NCBI RefSeq assembly: GCF_003363135.1
Contig: NZ_QRBB01000001.1
Coordinates: 806,001 to 870,000, forward strand
Direction of reading: 5' to 3'
From: Alteriqipengyuania lutimaris
GTDB taxonomy: Bacteria; Pseudomonadota; Alphaproteobacteria; Sphingomonadales; Sphingomonadaceae
DNA: 64,000 bases
Shown: piece by piece, positions 36,098 to 44,125 of the stretch
Layout of the letters: the number at the start of each line of letters is the position of its first letter
How positions within the stretch are numbered: the first letter of the stretch is position 1
The notes under the pieces: generated by a model
Database searches by the model: none
What the model saw: the letters and a program-made list of their open reading frames with translations, nothing else
What the model was told of the DNA's origin: nothing
Made by a program: the position numbers and the translations under genes

Positions 36098-37627
36098 ATG
36101 CATCCGATCCATCACGCTGCCACGCGGCCCGATCACGCGGCCATCGTCAACGCGACGAGCGGCAGGACGATCACCTATGGCGAGCTCGACGCCTTTGCCA
36201 ATCGCGCGGCGCGGTGGCTGCGCGCGCGCGGCGCCGCCCGCGGCACGAGCGTGGGCTTGCTGCTCGAGAACCGCCCGCTCTATCTCGAGATGGTCTGGGC
36301 CACGCAGCGGATGGGCGCGATGCTGGTGCCGATCGCGACCCGGCTCACCGCGCCCGAGATCGCCTATATCCTCGCCGATGCGGAATGCACCCTGCTGCTG
36401 ACGTCGCGCGCGTTCGCCGACGTGACCGGGGAGCTCGCGCGGATCGCGCCCGGCCTCACCATCATCGACGTCGACAGCGACGCCTTCACCGGAGAAATCG
36501 CGGAGCAATCCGCCGAGATGATCGAGGACCCGGTGCCGGGGCAGTACATGCTCTATTCTTCGGGCACGACGGGGCGGCCCAAGGGCATCGTCCCCCCGCC
36601 GCCGCCGAGCGAGGATATCACTACTCCCAATGCGCTGGTCGGCCTTGCGACGATGGGCGTGGGCATGCCGAGCGACGGGAGCATGGTCTATCTCTCGCCC
36701 GCGCCGCTCTATCACGCCGCGCCGCTCGGCTGGTGCACCACGGTCCACCGGCTCGGCGGGACGGTGGTGATCATGGAGAAGTTCACGCCCGAAGGCGCTC
36801 TCGCCGCGATCGAGAAATATCGCGTGACCGACAGCCAGTGGGTGCCGACCCATTTCGTGCGGATGCTCAAACTGCCTGAGGAAGAGCGGACGAAATACGA
36901 TCTCTCCAGCCACCAGCGCGCGATCCATGCCGCCGCGCCGTGCCCGGTGCCGATCAAGCAGGCGATGATCGAATGGTGGGGGCCGATCATCCAGGAATAT
37001 TACGCCGGGTCCGAAGGGATCGGCATGTCGCTGGTCAAGAGCGAGGAGTGGCTCGCCAGGCCCGGCACGGTCGGGCGGATGATCTACGGCAAGGCGCATG
37101 TCTGCGCCGAGGACGGCTCCGAACTGCCGCCGGGCGAGACCGGCCTGCTGTTCTTCGAGAATGAGACCCTGCCCAGCTATCACAAGGACCCGGGCAAGAC
37201 TGCCGACGCGATGCATGAACGCGGCTGGATGACTCTGGGCGATATCGGGCACGTCGACGAGGACGGCTTCATCTTCCTCACCGACCGCAAGAGCCACATG
37301 ATCATCTCGGGCGGGGTGAACATCTACCCGCAGGAGATCGAGAACCTGCTGGTGGCGCACGACAAGGTGCTCGACGCGGCGGTCATCGGTGCGCCCGATC
37401 CCGATCTGGGCGAGCGCGTCGTGGCGGTGATCCAGCCCGTCGATTTCGATACTGCGGGCGAGGCACTGGAGGAGGAGCTGCGCGCCTTCCTCGAACCCCA
37501 GCTCAGCCGGGTGAAAATGCCCAGGCGCTTCGACTTCCGGCCCGAGCTTCCGCGCGAGGCCAATGGCAAGCTCTACAAGCGCGAATTGCGCGAGGAATAT
37601 GCCAAACAGGCAGAGCTGACAGGGTGA
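36098..37627 (+). CDS. Acyl-CoA synthetase / AMP-dependent ligase
   Basis: This 509-residue ANL-superfamily enzyme activates a carboxylic acid to its CoA thioester through an acyl-adenylate. The ATP-binding P-loop is Y-S-S-G-T-T-G-R-P-K-G, the A5 motif Y-Y-A-G-S-E-G-I-G, the A7 motif T-L-G-D-I-G-H-V-D-E-D-G-F-I-F-L-T-D-R-K, and the catalytic lysine is in the late E-A-N-G-K-L-Y-K-R. The wording is close to fatty-acid and aromatic-acid ligases, so the substrate is not fixed. Unusually, the loop after the P-loop holds five or six prolines in a row (I-V-P-P-P-P-P-S). The ATG at 36098 follows a GGGAGAGAG ribosome site; the frame is open upstream into the terminator. It stands alone between the M23 gene and galU. 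Confidence 0.9.
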   Translation: MHPIHHAATRPDHAAIVNATSGRTITYGELDAFANRAARWLRARGAARGTSVGLLLENRPLYLEMVWATQRMGAMLVPIATRLTAPEIAYILADAECTLLLTSRAFADVTGELARIAPGLTIIDVDSDAFTGEIAEQSAEMIEDPVPGQYMLYSSGTTGRPKGIVPPPPPSEDITTPNALVGLATMGVGMPSDGSMVYLSPAPLYHAAPLGWCTTVHRLGGTVVIMEKFTPEGALAAIEKYRVTDSQWVPTHFVRMLKLPEEERTKYDLSSHQRAIHAAAPCPVPIKQAMIEWWGPIIQEYYAGSEGIGMSLVKSEEWLARPGTVGRMIYGKAHVCAEDGSELPPGETGLLFFENETLPSYHKDPGKTADAMHERGWMTLGDIGHVDEDGFIFLTDRKSHMIISGGVNIYPQEIENLLVAHDKVLDAAVIGAPDPDLGERVVAVIQPVDFDTAGEALEEELRAFLEPQLSRVKMPRRFDFRPELPREANGKLYKRELREEYAKQAELTG

Positions 37628-37719
37628 CACGTGTCACCCATGTGTCACCCTCGGTTCGCCGTCGGCAACTGCTTGAATACAGGCGTTTTTAGCGTGGATC
37701 GCCTCCGCCAGGGTGACAC
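37622..37719. repeat. Cluster of four GTGTCACCC repeats including a perfect 18-bp palindrome
   Basis: GGGTGACAC (37622-37630) and GTGTCACCC (37631-37639) form a perfect palindrome that includes the stop codon of the ligase gene. A third copy, GTGTCACCC, lies at 37642-37650 and a fourth, inverted, GGGTGACAC at 37711-37719. Such spacing suggests a protein-binding cluster or a small repeat family. Confidence 0.6.
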
Positions 37720-37744
37720 ATTGCCTGCTTTCGGGCATTTTTTT

Positions 37745-37764
37745 GGCGGATGAACTCATCCGCC
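37745..37764. repeat. 20-bp inverted repeat GGCGGATGA-AC-TCATCCGCC
   Basis: A perfect 9-bp-arm hairpin with a 2-base centre lies in the 250-bp gap before galU. A run of seven T precedes it on the plus strand, so it is not placed as a terminator for either strand. The rest of the gap shows nothing further I can support. Confidence 0.45.
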
Positions 37765-37877
37765 TGCGGATCGCCGCTCGGATGCAGCGGCACGATTGAC
37801 GGTGTGAAAGAGCGGATCGCGCCCTATCAGACCCCGCGAATGTAGGAAAATCAACGTCCTGCCGCGCGTGAACGCGC

Positions 37878-38762
37878 TTACGCCTTGAGCAGACGCTCCG
37901 CCATCGCGCGCACTTCCGCGCCCATGTCATCGCGCTCCAGCGCCAGCGCGAGCGTCGCCTCGACGAAGCCGGTCTTGCTGCCGCAGTCGTAGCGTGCGCC
38001 GTCGAAGGTGACCGCGTGGAATGCCTGGTTGCCGATCATCTTGGCCATCGCATCGGTCAGCTGGATTTCGCCGCCCGCGCCCTTGCCCTGGTTTTCGAGC
38101 ACGCGCATCACTTCGGGCTGGAGGATATAGCGGCCCGAGATGATCTTGTTCGACGGCGCCTCGGCCACCGGCGGCTTTTCGACGAGGCCCGTGACCTCGG
38201 TCAGCGTGTCGCTCTTCGTTTCGCCCGGCGCGATCACGCCGTAGCTCGACACGCTTTCCTGCGGGACTTCGAGCACGCTGATGAGATTGCCGCCGACCTG
38301 CTCGTAGGCATCGACCATCTGCTTCATGCAGCCGGTGCTGCCTTCCTTGCCGATCATCAGCTCGTCGGGGAGGAAGATCGCGAAGGGATCGTCGCCGACG
38401 ATTGCACGCGCGCACCAGATCGCGTGGCCCAGGCCCATCGGCTCCTGCTGGCGCACGGTGATGATGTCGCCCGGCGTCGCGCGAGTCGAATCGAGGATCG
38501 AGAGGTCCTTCCCGCGCTCGGTCATCGTGCGTTCGAGCTCGAAGGCGATATCGAAATGTTCGACGATCGCGGTCTTCCCGCGCCCGGTGACGAAGATCAT
38601 CTGCTCGATCCCCGCCTCGCGCGCCTCGTCCACCGCGTACTGGATCAGCGGCCGATCGACGATCGCGAGCATTTCCTTGGGGATGGCCTTGGTCGCGGGG
38701 AGAAAGCGGGTTCCCAGTCCTGCGACGGGGAAAACGGCCTTGCGGATCGGTTTATGCGCCAT
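37878..38762 (-). CDS. galU: UTP-glucose-1-phosphate uridylyltransferase
   Basis: This enzyme makes UDP-glucose, a precursor for surface glycans. The 294-residue protein has the nucleotide-binding signature G-L-G-T-R-F-L-P-A-T-K at about 15-25 followed by P-K-E-M-L, and the typical V-E-K-P, F-L-P-D-E-L and Y-D-C-G-S-K-T-G motifs. The length is standard. It stands divergently from murA across a 108-bp gap, so both envelope-precursor genes may share a promoter region. No other gene of a glucan or LPS core pathway is adjacent. Confidence 0.96.
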   Translation of the reverse strand: MAHKPIRKAVFPVAGLGTRFLPATKAIPKEMLAIVDRPLIQYAVDEAREAGIEQMIFVTGRGKTAIVEHFDIAFELERTMTERGKDLSILDSTRATPGDIITVRQQEPMGLGHAIWCARAIVGDDPFAIFLPDELMIGKEGSTGCMKQMVDAYEQVGGNLISVLEVPQESVSSYGVIAPGETKSDTLTEVTGLVEKPPVAEAPSNKIISGRYILQPEVMRVLENQGKGAGGEIQLTDAMAKMIGNQAFHAVTFDGARYDCGSKTGFVEATLALALERDDMGAEVRAMAERLLKA

Positions 38763-38870
38763 GGGGTATGGCTATGTCCGGGGCGGACGGGCGCGTCAAC
38801 ATGACGTATGTTGCGTAGGCCCCGCGGGTGCGGCTTGTTTTGCTGCACACGACCGCTAAACGGCCATGCA

Positions 38871-40154
38871 ATGGACAAACTACGCATTATCGGCGGGCAC
38901 AGGCTTTCCGGAACCATCCCGATCTCGGGCGCGAAGAACTCCGCGCTGACCCTGATCCCCTGCGCACTGCTGACCGACGAGCCGCTGACGCTGCGCAATC
39001 TGCCGCGGCTGGCGGATATCGACGGCTTCCAGCATCTGATGACGCAGTTCGGCGTCGCGGTGAACATCGCGGGCACCCGGCCCGAGGATTTCGGCCGCGT
39101 CGTCACTTTCGAAGCGACCCGCCTCACCTCGACCACCGCGCCTTACGATCTGGTGCGCAAGATGCGCGCCTCGATCCTCGTGCTGGGGCCGATGCTGGCG
39201 CGCGCGGGAGTCGCCACGGTGTCGCAGCCGGGCGGCTGCGCGATCGGCAACCGCCCGATCGACCTGCATCTCTCCGCGCTCGAAGCTCTCGGTGCGGATA
39301 TCGAGCTGGCGCAGGGCTATGTCCGCGCCCACGCGCCCGACGGCGGCCTGCCGGGCGGCGAGTTCGATTTCCCCGTCGTATCGGTCGGGGCGACCGAGAA
39401 TGCGCTGATGGCGGCGGTGCTCGCCAACGGCACCTCGACGCTGCGCAACGCCGCGCGCGAGCCCGAGATCGTCGACCTGTGCAACCTGCTGGTGGCGATG
39501 GGCGCGCAGATCGAGAATATCGGCCAGTCCGACCTCGTCATCCACGGCGTCAAACGGCTTCACGGTGCGACCTACCGCGTCATGGCCGACCGGATCGAGG
39601 CGGGGTCCTATGCCTGCGCCGCCGCGATCACCGGGGGCGAGGCGCTGCTCAAGGGCGCGAAGGCCGACGACATGTCCGCCACGCTCCACGCGCTGCGCAA
39701 TATCGGCGTGCATGTCGAGAACGAGAAGGACGGCGTGCGGGTCGCCGCCAATGGCAAGCTCAAGGCGGCCAACCTCTCGACCGCGCCCTATCCGGGCCTC
39801 GCGACCGACATGCAGGCGCAGCTGATGGCGCTGCTGACCGTGGCCGAAGGCACCAGCGTGCTGACCGAGACGATCTTCGAAAACCGCTACATGCACGTGC
39901 CCGAACTCAGCCGCATGGGCGCGGACATCGATGTGTCGGGGCGCACCGCGATCGTGAAGGGGCAGGATGGGCTGACCGGGGCGGAAGTCATGGCGACCGA
40001 CCTGCGCGCTTCGATGAGCCTCGTCATCGCCGCGCTGGCTGCCGAGGGCGAATCGCAGATCCGGCGAATCTACCACCTCGACCGCGGCTACGAGCGGCTG
40101 GAGGAAAAGCTCCAGGCGATCGGTGCCGATATCGAGCGGGTCGGCGACGAATAG
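38871..40154 (+). CDS. murA: UDP-N-acetylglucosamine 1-carboxyvinyltransferase
   Basis: This enzyme transfers enolpyruvate to UDP-GlcNAc, the first committed step of peptidoglycan synthesis. The 427-residue product shows the substrate-binding K22-N-S, the catalytic C123 in [12 protein letters not shown] (the cysteine attacked by fosfomycin), and the R-Y-M-H-V-P-E-L and D-L-R-A motifs of the EPSP synthase fold. The start at 38871 gives the standard M-D-K-L-R-I-I-G-G; the frame upstream has no features. A small stress-type gene follows 70 bp downstream. Confidence 0.97.
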   Translation: MDKLRIIGGHRLSGTIPISGAKNSALTLIPCALLTDEPLTLRNLPRLADIDGFQHLMTQFGVAVNIAGTRPEDFGRVVTFEATRLTSTTAPYDLVRKMRASILVLGPMLARAGVATVSQPGGCAIGNRPIDLHLSALEALGADIELAQGYVRAHAPDGGLPGGEFDFPVVSVGATENALMAAVLANGTSTLRNAAREPEIVDLCNLLVAMGAQIENIGQSDLVIHGVKRLHGATYRVMADRIEAGSYACAAAITGGEALLKGAKADDMSATLHALRNIGVHVENEKDGVRVAANGKLKAANLSTAPYPGLATDMQAQLMALLTVAEGTSVLTETIFENRYMHVPELSRMGADIDVSGRTAIVKGQDGLTGAEVMATDLRASMSLVIAALAAEGESQIRRIYHLDRGYERLEEKLQAIGADIERVGDE

Positions 40155-40224
40155 CGCCGATTTTCAGGACCTAACGCCGCGCTCCCTCGTTCGCCAGATA
40201 ACGACACTTTTCTGGAGACGTGAC

Positions 40225-40452
40225 ATGGGTTTGATTCGTACCGCAATTCTCGGTGGCCTCGGCTATCTGGGCTACCAGGCATACAAGAACCGCAAGGACG
40301 AGAACGGCGTCGCCTTCGCCAAGGGTCAGCCCGAAGGGCAGTTCCGCGAAGCCGGTTCGGCTGCCACCGCCACCAAGGGCGACAAGATGAGCAGCACCGA
40401 CGAAGCGCTCGACGAGACCTTCCCGGCGAGCGACGCGACCGCCAAGTACTAA
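40225..40452 (+). CDS. Small 75-residue protein with acidic D-E-x-L-D-E tail
   Basis: I do not recognise a named family. The N-terminus is a weak hydrophobic segment (I-L-G-G-L-G-Y-L-G-Y-Q-A-Y-K-N-R), then a Gly/Ala/Lys-rich middle, and an ending S-T-D-E-A-L-D-E-T-F-P-A-S-D-A-T. That D-E-x-L-D-E-x-F-P-A-S-D ending occurs in many short alphaproteobacterial proteins and may be a common peptide tag or binding motif. A clear GGAGACG ribosome site precedes the ATG. It lies 70 bp after murA and may share its transcript. Confidence 0.72.
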   Translation: MGLIRTAILGGLGYLGYQAYKNRKDENGVAFAKGQPEGQFREAGSAATATKGDKMSSTDEALDETFPASDATAKY

Positions 40453-40466
40453 GCGAAATTTCGGGA

Positions 40467-40497
40467 CGCGGGGCGTGGTCTAGGCCATGGCCCCGCG
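40467..40497. terminator. Hairpin between convergent small genes
   Basis: CGCGGGGC at 40467 pairs with GCCCCGCG at 40490, with a shorter GTGG/CCAT extension inside. It overlaps the last codons of the ribbon-helix-helix gene and follows the 75-residue gene. No strong T tract is present, so it is only a candidate bidirectional terminator. Confidence 0.4.
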
Positions 40498-40725
40498 CCT
40501 GAGCTCCTCCACCAGATACTGACGTATCGCGCTGGCGAGCCCCGTGGGTTCGTCGGCTTCGAGCCGTGCCGCATCGACCCGCGCGACGATGGCGTTGACC
40601 GGCACGCGGCGTGCGCGCGCATGGTCGCGCAGCAGATCCCAGAACACCGGCTCGAGCGTGATGCTGGTCTTGTGGCCGGCGATCTCGACCGATCGCTTGA
40701 CGGGCGGGTGATAGCGGGCGGTCAT
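40480..40725 (-). CDS. Ribbon-helix-helix domain protein (RHH_4 type)
   Basis: This 81-residue protein matches the short ribbon-helix-helix family seen widely in alphaproteobacteria. The strand segment is R-S-V-E-I-A-G-H-K-T-S-I-T-L-E, followed by two helices (P-V-F-W-D-L-L-R-D-H-A and V-N-A-I-V-A-R-V-D). The pattern fits a DNA-binding dimer, but its targets are unknown; there is no toxin gene beside it, so an antitoxin role is not indicated. It is convergent with the 75-residue gene and divergent from the HTH-DUF4019 gene across 82 bp. Confidence 0.8.
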   Translation of the reverse strand: MTARYHPPVKRSVEIAGHKTSITLEPVFWDLLRDHARARRVPVNAIVARVDAARLEADEPTGLASAIRQYLVEELRRGAMA

Positions 40726-40807
40726 CGCGCCAGCCTATCCTGCGCGCCGCCGCGACACCAATAATTTGGGGTGGGCACCTTCCTGACGGGCCCATAGGAT
40801 CGCGCGC

Positions 40808-41584
40808 ATGGCAGAGGGCATCGACGCGCTTACCGACAAGGAGAAGGAGACGCTTCGCCTCATGCTCCACGGGCACGATGCGAAGTCGATGGCGCGCACG
40901 CTCGACCTGTCGGTCCACACGATCAACGACCGGCTGCGCGCCGCGCGGCGCAAGCTTTCGGTCACCAGCAGCCGCGAGGCCGCGCGCCTGCTCGGCCGTG
41001 CCGAGGGCCCTGCCGCCGAAAATCCCGCCCCCGAAAATTGTGTGCCCAAGGTTTTGGGGGAAGCCGAAGCGGGCGAGGCGGCGCAAACCTCACCTCCATC
41101 GAACGGGCAACAATCCGCTGCCCGCCCGGCCGCAGCAACACGCGGCCGGATCATCGGAGGAATAGCCGTCATGACACTTCTGCTCGCAATCGCTCTCGCC
41201 GCCGCCGCCACCCATAACGAACCGCCCGCCGACAGCCCGCCGGAACAGGTGGCGCTCGACCATGCCACCGAAGACGCCGCGCGCGAATGGCTGGCGCTGG
41301 TCGACGCGAAGGACTGGCAGGCGAGTTACGATGCCGCCGGGTCGGCCTTCCAGGAACCCAACACCGTTGCGACGTGGCGCGAGGCGTCGCAGCTCGCGCG
41401 CGTGCCGCTGGGGCAAGTGCGATCGCGCGAGGCGATCGGCTACCAGTCCGTCAATGCGCCGCCCCGCGGATACCGCGTCGTGCAGTTCCGCAGCGACTTC
41501 GCGCAGCGCGAGGGCGTGATCGAATCCGTCACGCTGGAGCGCGAGGATAATGCGTGGAAAGTCGTGGGCTATTTCATCGAGTGA
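40808..41584 (+). CDS. Membrane-anchored LuxR-type HTH regulator with DUF4019 domain
   Basis: This 258-residue protein joins three parts. Residues 5-62 form a LuxR/GerE helix-turn-helix (L-T-D-K-E-K-E-T-L-R-L-M-L, then S-V-H-T-I-N-D-R-L-R-A-A-R-R-K-L). A proline- and alanine-rich linker runs to about 114. One transmembrane helix lies at 115-134. A periplasmic DUF4019 domain fills the rest, with A-R-E-W-L-A-L-V-D-A-K-D-W-Q-A-S-Y near 152 and a closing W-K-V-V-G-Y-F. The arrangement looks like a one-component sensor in which an outside signal alters DNA binding inside. The ligand and target genes are unknown. An inverted repeat follows as a shared terminator with phbB. Confidence 0.82.
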   Translation: MAEGIDALTDKEKETLRLMLHGHDAKSMARTLDLSVHTINDRLRAARRKLSVTSSREAARLLGRAEGPAAENPAPENCVPKVLGEAEAGEAAQTSPPSNGQQSAARPAAATRGRIIGGIAVMTLLLAIALAAAATHNEPPADSPPEQVALDHATEDAAREWLALVDAKDWQASYDAAGSAFQEPNTVATWREASQLARVPLGQVRSREAIGYQSVNAPPRGYRVVQFRSDFAQREGVIESVTLEREDNAWKVVGYFIE

Positions 41585-41594
41585 CCGCAGGGTC

Positions 41595-41627
41595 GGTGCC
41601 ACGGCGCGGACCGCGCGCCATGGCACC
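41595..41627. terminator. Hairpin between convergent HTH-DUF4019 and phbB genes
   Basis: GGTGCCA and TGGCACC, extended inward by GGCGCG and CGCGCC across one mismatched pair, form a strong stem of about 13 bp in a 51-bp convergent gap. There is no T tract, so the call rests on position and stability. Confidence 0.5.
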
Positions 41628-41635
41628 GGTCGCGG

Positions 41636-42358
41636 TCAATACATGTGCTGGCCGCCGTTGATGCTCATGGTCGACCCGGTCACGAACTCGCCGTGATCGG
41701 CAGTGAGGAACGCGACCCCGCGGGCAATCTCGCTCGCCTGACCAAGTCGCCCGACCGGGATCTTGGCCACGATCTTGGCCAGGACATCGTCCGGCACTGC
41801 GGCGACCATGTCGGTGTCGATATAGCCCGGCGCGATCGCGTTGACGGTGATGCCGTAGCGCGCGCCTTCCTGCGCCAGCGCCTTGGTGAAGCCGTGGATG
41901 CCCGATTTGGCGGCGGCATAGTTCACCTGACCGTACTGGCCTGCCTGCCCGTTGATCGATCCGATATTCACGATCCGGCCCCAGTTGCCTTCGCGCATGC
42001 CGGGGAAACAGGCCTTGGCCATGTTGAAGCAGCCGCCAAGATTGACGCGCATGACCTCGTTCCAGTCGTCGAAGCTCATTTTGGCGAGCGTGCCGTCGCG
42101 GGTGATGCCCGCATTATTGACGACGATCTCGACCCGTCCGAATTCCTCGGCGATCCTTGCGCATCCGTCGAGGCATGCCTGGTGGTCGCCGACATCCCAC
42201 TTCATCACATCGATGCCGGTCCGGTCGGAAAATTCGCGCGCGCGCTCGTCATTGCCGGCGTAATTGGCGATGACCTTGCGACCCTGTTCCTTGAGCGCCA
42301 GGCTGATCGCCTCGCCAATACCGCGCGTTCCACCCGTCACCACCGCGACACGTGCCAT
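41636..42358 (-). CDS. phbB: Acetoacetyl-CoA reductase
   Basis: This SDR enzyme reduces acetoacetyl-CoA to (R)-3-hydroxybutyryl-CoA, the second step of polyhydroxybutyrate synthesis. The 240 residues carry the NADPH-binding T-G-G-T-R-G-I-G at 8-15, N-N-A-G at 81-84, and the catalytic S134, Y147 and K151 in the usual Y-x-x-x-K. The wording N-I-G-S-I-N-G-Q-A-G-Q-Y-G-Q-V-N-Y-A-A-A-K is typical of PhbB rather than FabG. With phaZ at 58254 and the thiolase at 55907, the window holds three PHA-related genes, but no polymerase (phaC) gene. The ATG at 42358 is used. Confidence 0.93.
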   Translation of the reverse strand: MARVAVVTGGTRGIGEAISLALKEQGRKVIANYAGNDERAREFSDRTGIDVMKWDVGDHQACLDGCARIAEEFGRVEIVVNNAGITRDGTLAKMSFDDWNEVMRVNLGGCFNMAKACFPGMREGNWGRIVNIGSINGQAGQYGQVNYAAAKSGIHGFTKALAQEGARYGITVNAIAPGYIDTDMVAAVPDDVLAKIVAKIPVGRLGQASEIARGVAFLTADHGEFVTGSTMSINGGQHMY

Positions 42359-42501
42359 AGTTACTCTCCCAAGCGTTCGTCCGACCCGTTTTGTCCGGCC
42401 TTGCGCCAAGACGTAGCGTCAGGCGCGCGCTCGGGCAAAGCAAAACCGGCTGATGGCTCTGGAAATGGGGAGGATTCGACGCGCCGGCAGACGCGCGGCG
42501 A

Positions 42502-43257
42502 TCAGAAGCGCAGCTGCGTACCGATATAGACCGACTGGCTGTCGTCGCTTGAGTCGGTCAGCGGGGTCAGGCGATCCTGCTCTTCGGAATAGCGCACCCC
42601 GGCGGTCACATCGAGATTGCGCGAGACGCGGTACGATCCGCCGACATCCAGCCTGCGATCGCCCTGGCCTTCGAGCGTGCGCGGCGCGCGGCCGGGGGTC
42701 GCTTCCTGATCGACCGAGATCCGCGGCTGGAACCGGCTCGGCTTGTCCCGTGCGCCTTCCGACGGGCGGAACTGCGCGAGATCGGGCATGGCGATGCGCG
42801 AGACCGACTTTGGCAGTTCGGAGGCCGGCTTGGTGAAGCTCTGATAGCCGCGGGCAACGCCGAGATCGAATGCCGAGGGGGCGACCGCGACCTCGCGGCG
42901 GCCGGGTTCGCTGCGGGTCGAATCGATTGCGGAGCGAATCGAGATCGCGCGGGCCGAATCGTCGTCGACTCGGACGGCGACTGTCACCGTGCGATCGGAA
43001 ATCGCCTTGCCCGTCGCGGGCGTGAAGGGAAGCGCTTCGCGCCGCGCGGCATAATGCTCGGTCACGCGGCGGGCGAGAGCGGGATCGACCGTCGCCGGGG
43101 TAAAGAGCGCGCCACTGCCCGAGATATCGGAGACGAGCGAGGGCGTCGTGACTTCGGCCAGAGCAACGCCTGCCACCGGAACCGCGACGAGCGCCAGCGC
43201 ACCGCCGAGGGCGGGTGCAAGCAGCTTGCGCAGTCGAGAGGCGGTCCTGTCGCTCAT
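42502..43257 (-). CDS. Exported protein with beta-barrel-like C-terminus
   Basis: I do not recognise this 251-residue protein. It has a basic start and an Ala/Val-rich signal segment (A-L-G-G-A-L-A-L-V-A-V-P-V-A-G-V-A-L-A-E), then a polar region with many R, D and S residues. The last 50 residues contain beta-strand-like stretches (Y-R-V-S-R-N-L-D-V-T-A-G-V-R-Y) and end in V-Y-I-G-T-Q-L-R-F; a terminal Phe is what the outer-membrane assembly machinery recognises. This suggests an outer-membrane or membrane-associated protein. The ATG at 43257 is preferred over an upstream ATG because it precedes the signal segment directly. Confidence 0.68.
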   Translation of the reverse strand: MSDRTASRLRKLLAPALGGALALVAVPVAGVALAEVTTPSLVSDISGSGALFTPATVDPALARRVTEHYAARREALPFTPATGKAISDRTVTVAVRVDDDSARAISIRSAIDSTRSEPGRREVAVAPSAFDLGVARGYQSFTKPASELPKSVSRIAMPDLAQFRPSEGARDKPSRFQPRISVDQEATPGRAPRTLEGQGDRRLDVGGSYRVSRNLDVTAGVRYSEEQDRLTPLTDSSDDSQSVYIGTQLRF

Positions 43258-43651
43258 TACCCTCAATCCTAGCACCGCAAACCTTACGGTGAGTGAACAC
43301 TCTTACCTAACGTACCAAACCGTCTAACGCACGGAACGAACAGTACGATCCTCCCCCCGTGCGAATCCTTGAATATGCCCTCGCACACCTGCTTGCTAGC
43401 TTTTCCACAAGCCCCGGCGCGCTTGGTGAGGCAGGTGTTGCACACGGCACACATATTGCCCCTCGAACTTCGAGTCGGCGCTAAGTTACGCGGAGTGCGG
43501 CAAAGTTCAGGATGGGTACAGCCGCGAACGCCAGCTTGGCGGGCCACGGTAGGGCCGCGCCCTTGCTGCGGTCGGTTCGCGGCGATAAAGGCATGTCATG
43601 CGCGGTCTGCCGACCTGTTTCATCGCATCTTCACACGGAAAGCCAGCCATA
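43258..43651. other. 394-bp gap between divergent genes; no gene seen
   Basis: I find no convincing gene here on either strand; the open frames present lack a ribosome site or family features. The gap should hold promoters for the flanking divergent genes. The only structure I see is a short palindrome CTCGAA-C-TTCGAG at 43462-43474. Confidence 0.6.
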
Positions 43652-44095
43652 ATGATCAAGCGCCGCCTCCCGATTGCCACCGTCAGCCTGCTGGGCGCCT
43701 GCACCGCGCTCGCCGCGTGCGCGAGCGGCAACGACTTGCCCGATGCCGATGTCGCCGCCAGCCAGGTGACCACCATCGGCGTCAATTCCTACCTGTGGCG
43801 CGCCAGCCTCGAAGCGGTCAGCTTCGCGCCGCTGCTGCAGGCGGACAGTGCGGGCGGCGTGATCGTGACCGACTGGTACGCGAACCCCGAAAACCCGGGC
43901 GAACGCGTGAAGTTGACCGTCTCGATCCTCGACCAGGACCTGCGCGCCGATGCGCTGCGCGTCGCCGCCAGCCGCCAGGTCAACCAGGCGGGCAACTGGG
44001 TCGATGCGCCGGTGCAGGCCGCGACCGTGCAGAAGCTGGAAGACATCATCCTGACCAAGGCGCGCGAATTGCGCCGCCAGGCGATCGCCAGTTAA
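43652..44095 (+). CDS. DUF3576-family lipoprotein
   Basis: This 147-residue protein has a lipoprotein signal with A-L-A-A-C and then a conserved soluble domain (I-G-V-N-S-Y-L-W-R-A-S-L, then I-V-T-D-W-Y-A-N-P and E-R-V-K-L-T-V-S-I-L-D). These motifs mark DUF3576, an alphaproteobacterial lipoprotein family of unknown function that often sits upstream of leuS, as here (30 bp). Being with leuS, lptE and holA in one run suggests cotranscription. Envelope assembly is a reasonable guess given the lptE neighbour, but is not shown. Confidence 0.85.
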   Translation: MIKRRLPIATVSLLGACTALAACASGNDLPDADVAASQVTTIGVNSYLWRASLEAVSFAPLLQADSAGGVIVTDWYANPENPGERVKLTVSILDQDLRADALRVAASRQVNQAGNWVDAPVQAATVQKLEDIILTKARELRRQAIAS

Positions 44096-44125
44096 CCCAC
44101 TCATATTTCTCATAAAGACCCGAGC

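Noticed and set aside
37745..37764. Intrinsic terminator for the acyl-CoA ligase gene
   Set aside because: The T run precedes the hairpin on the plus strand, so neither strand has a T tract after the stem.
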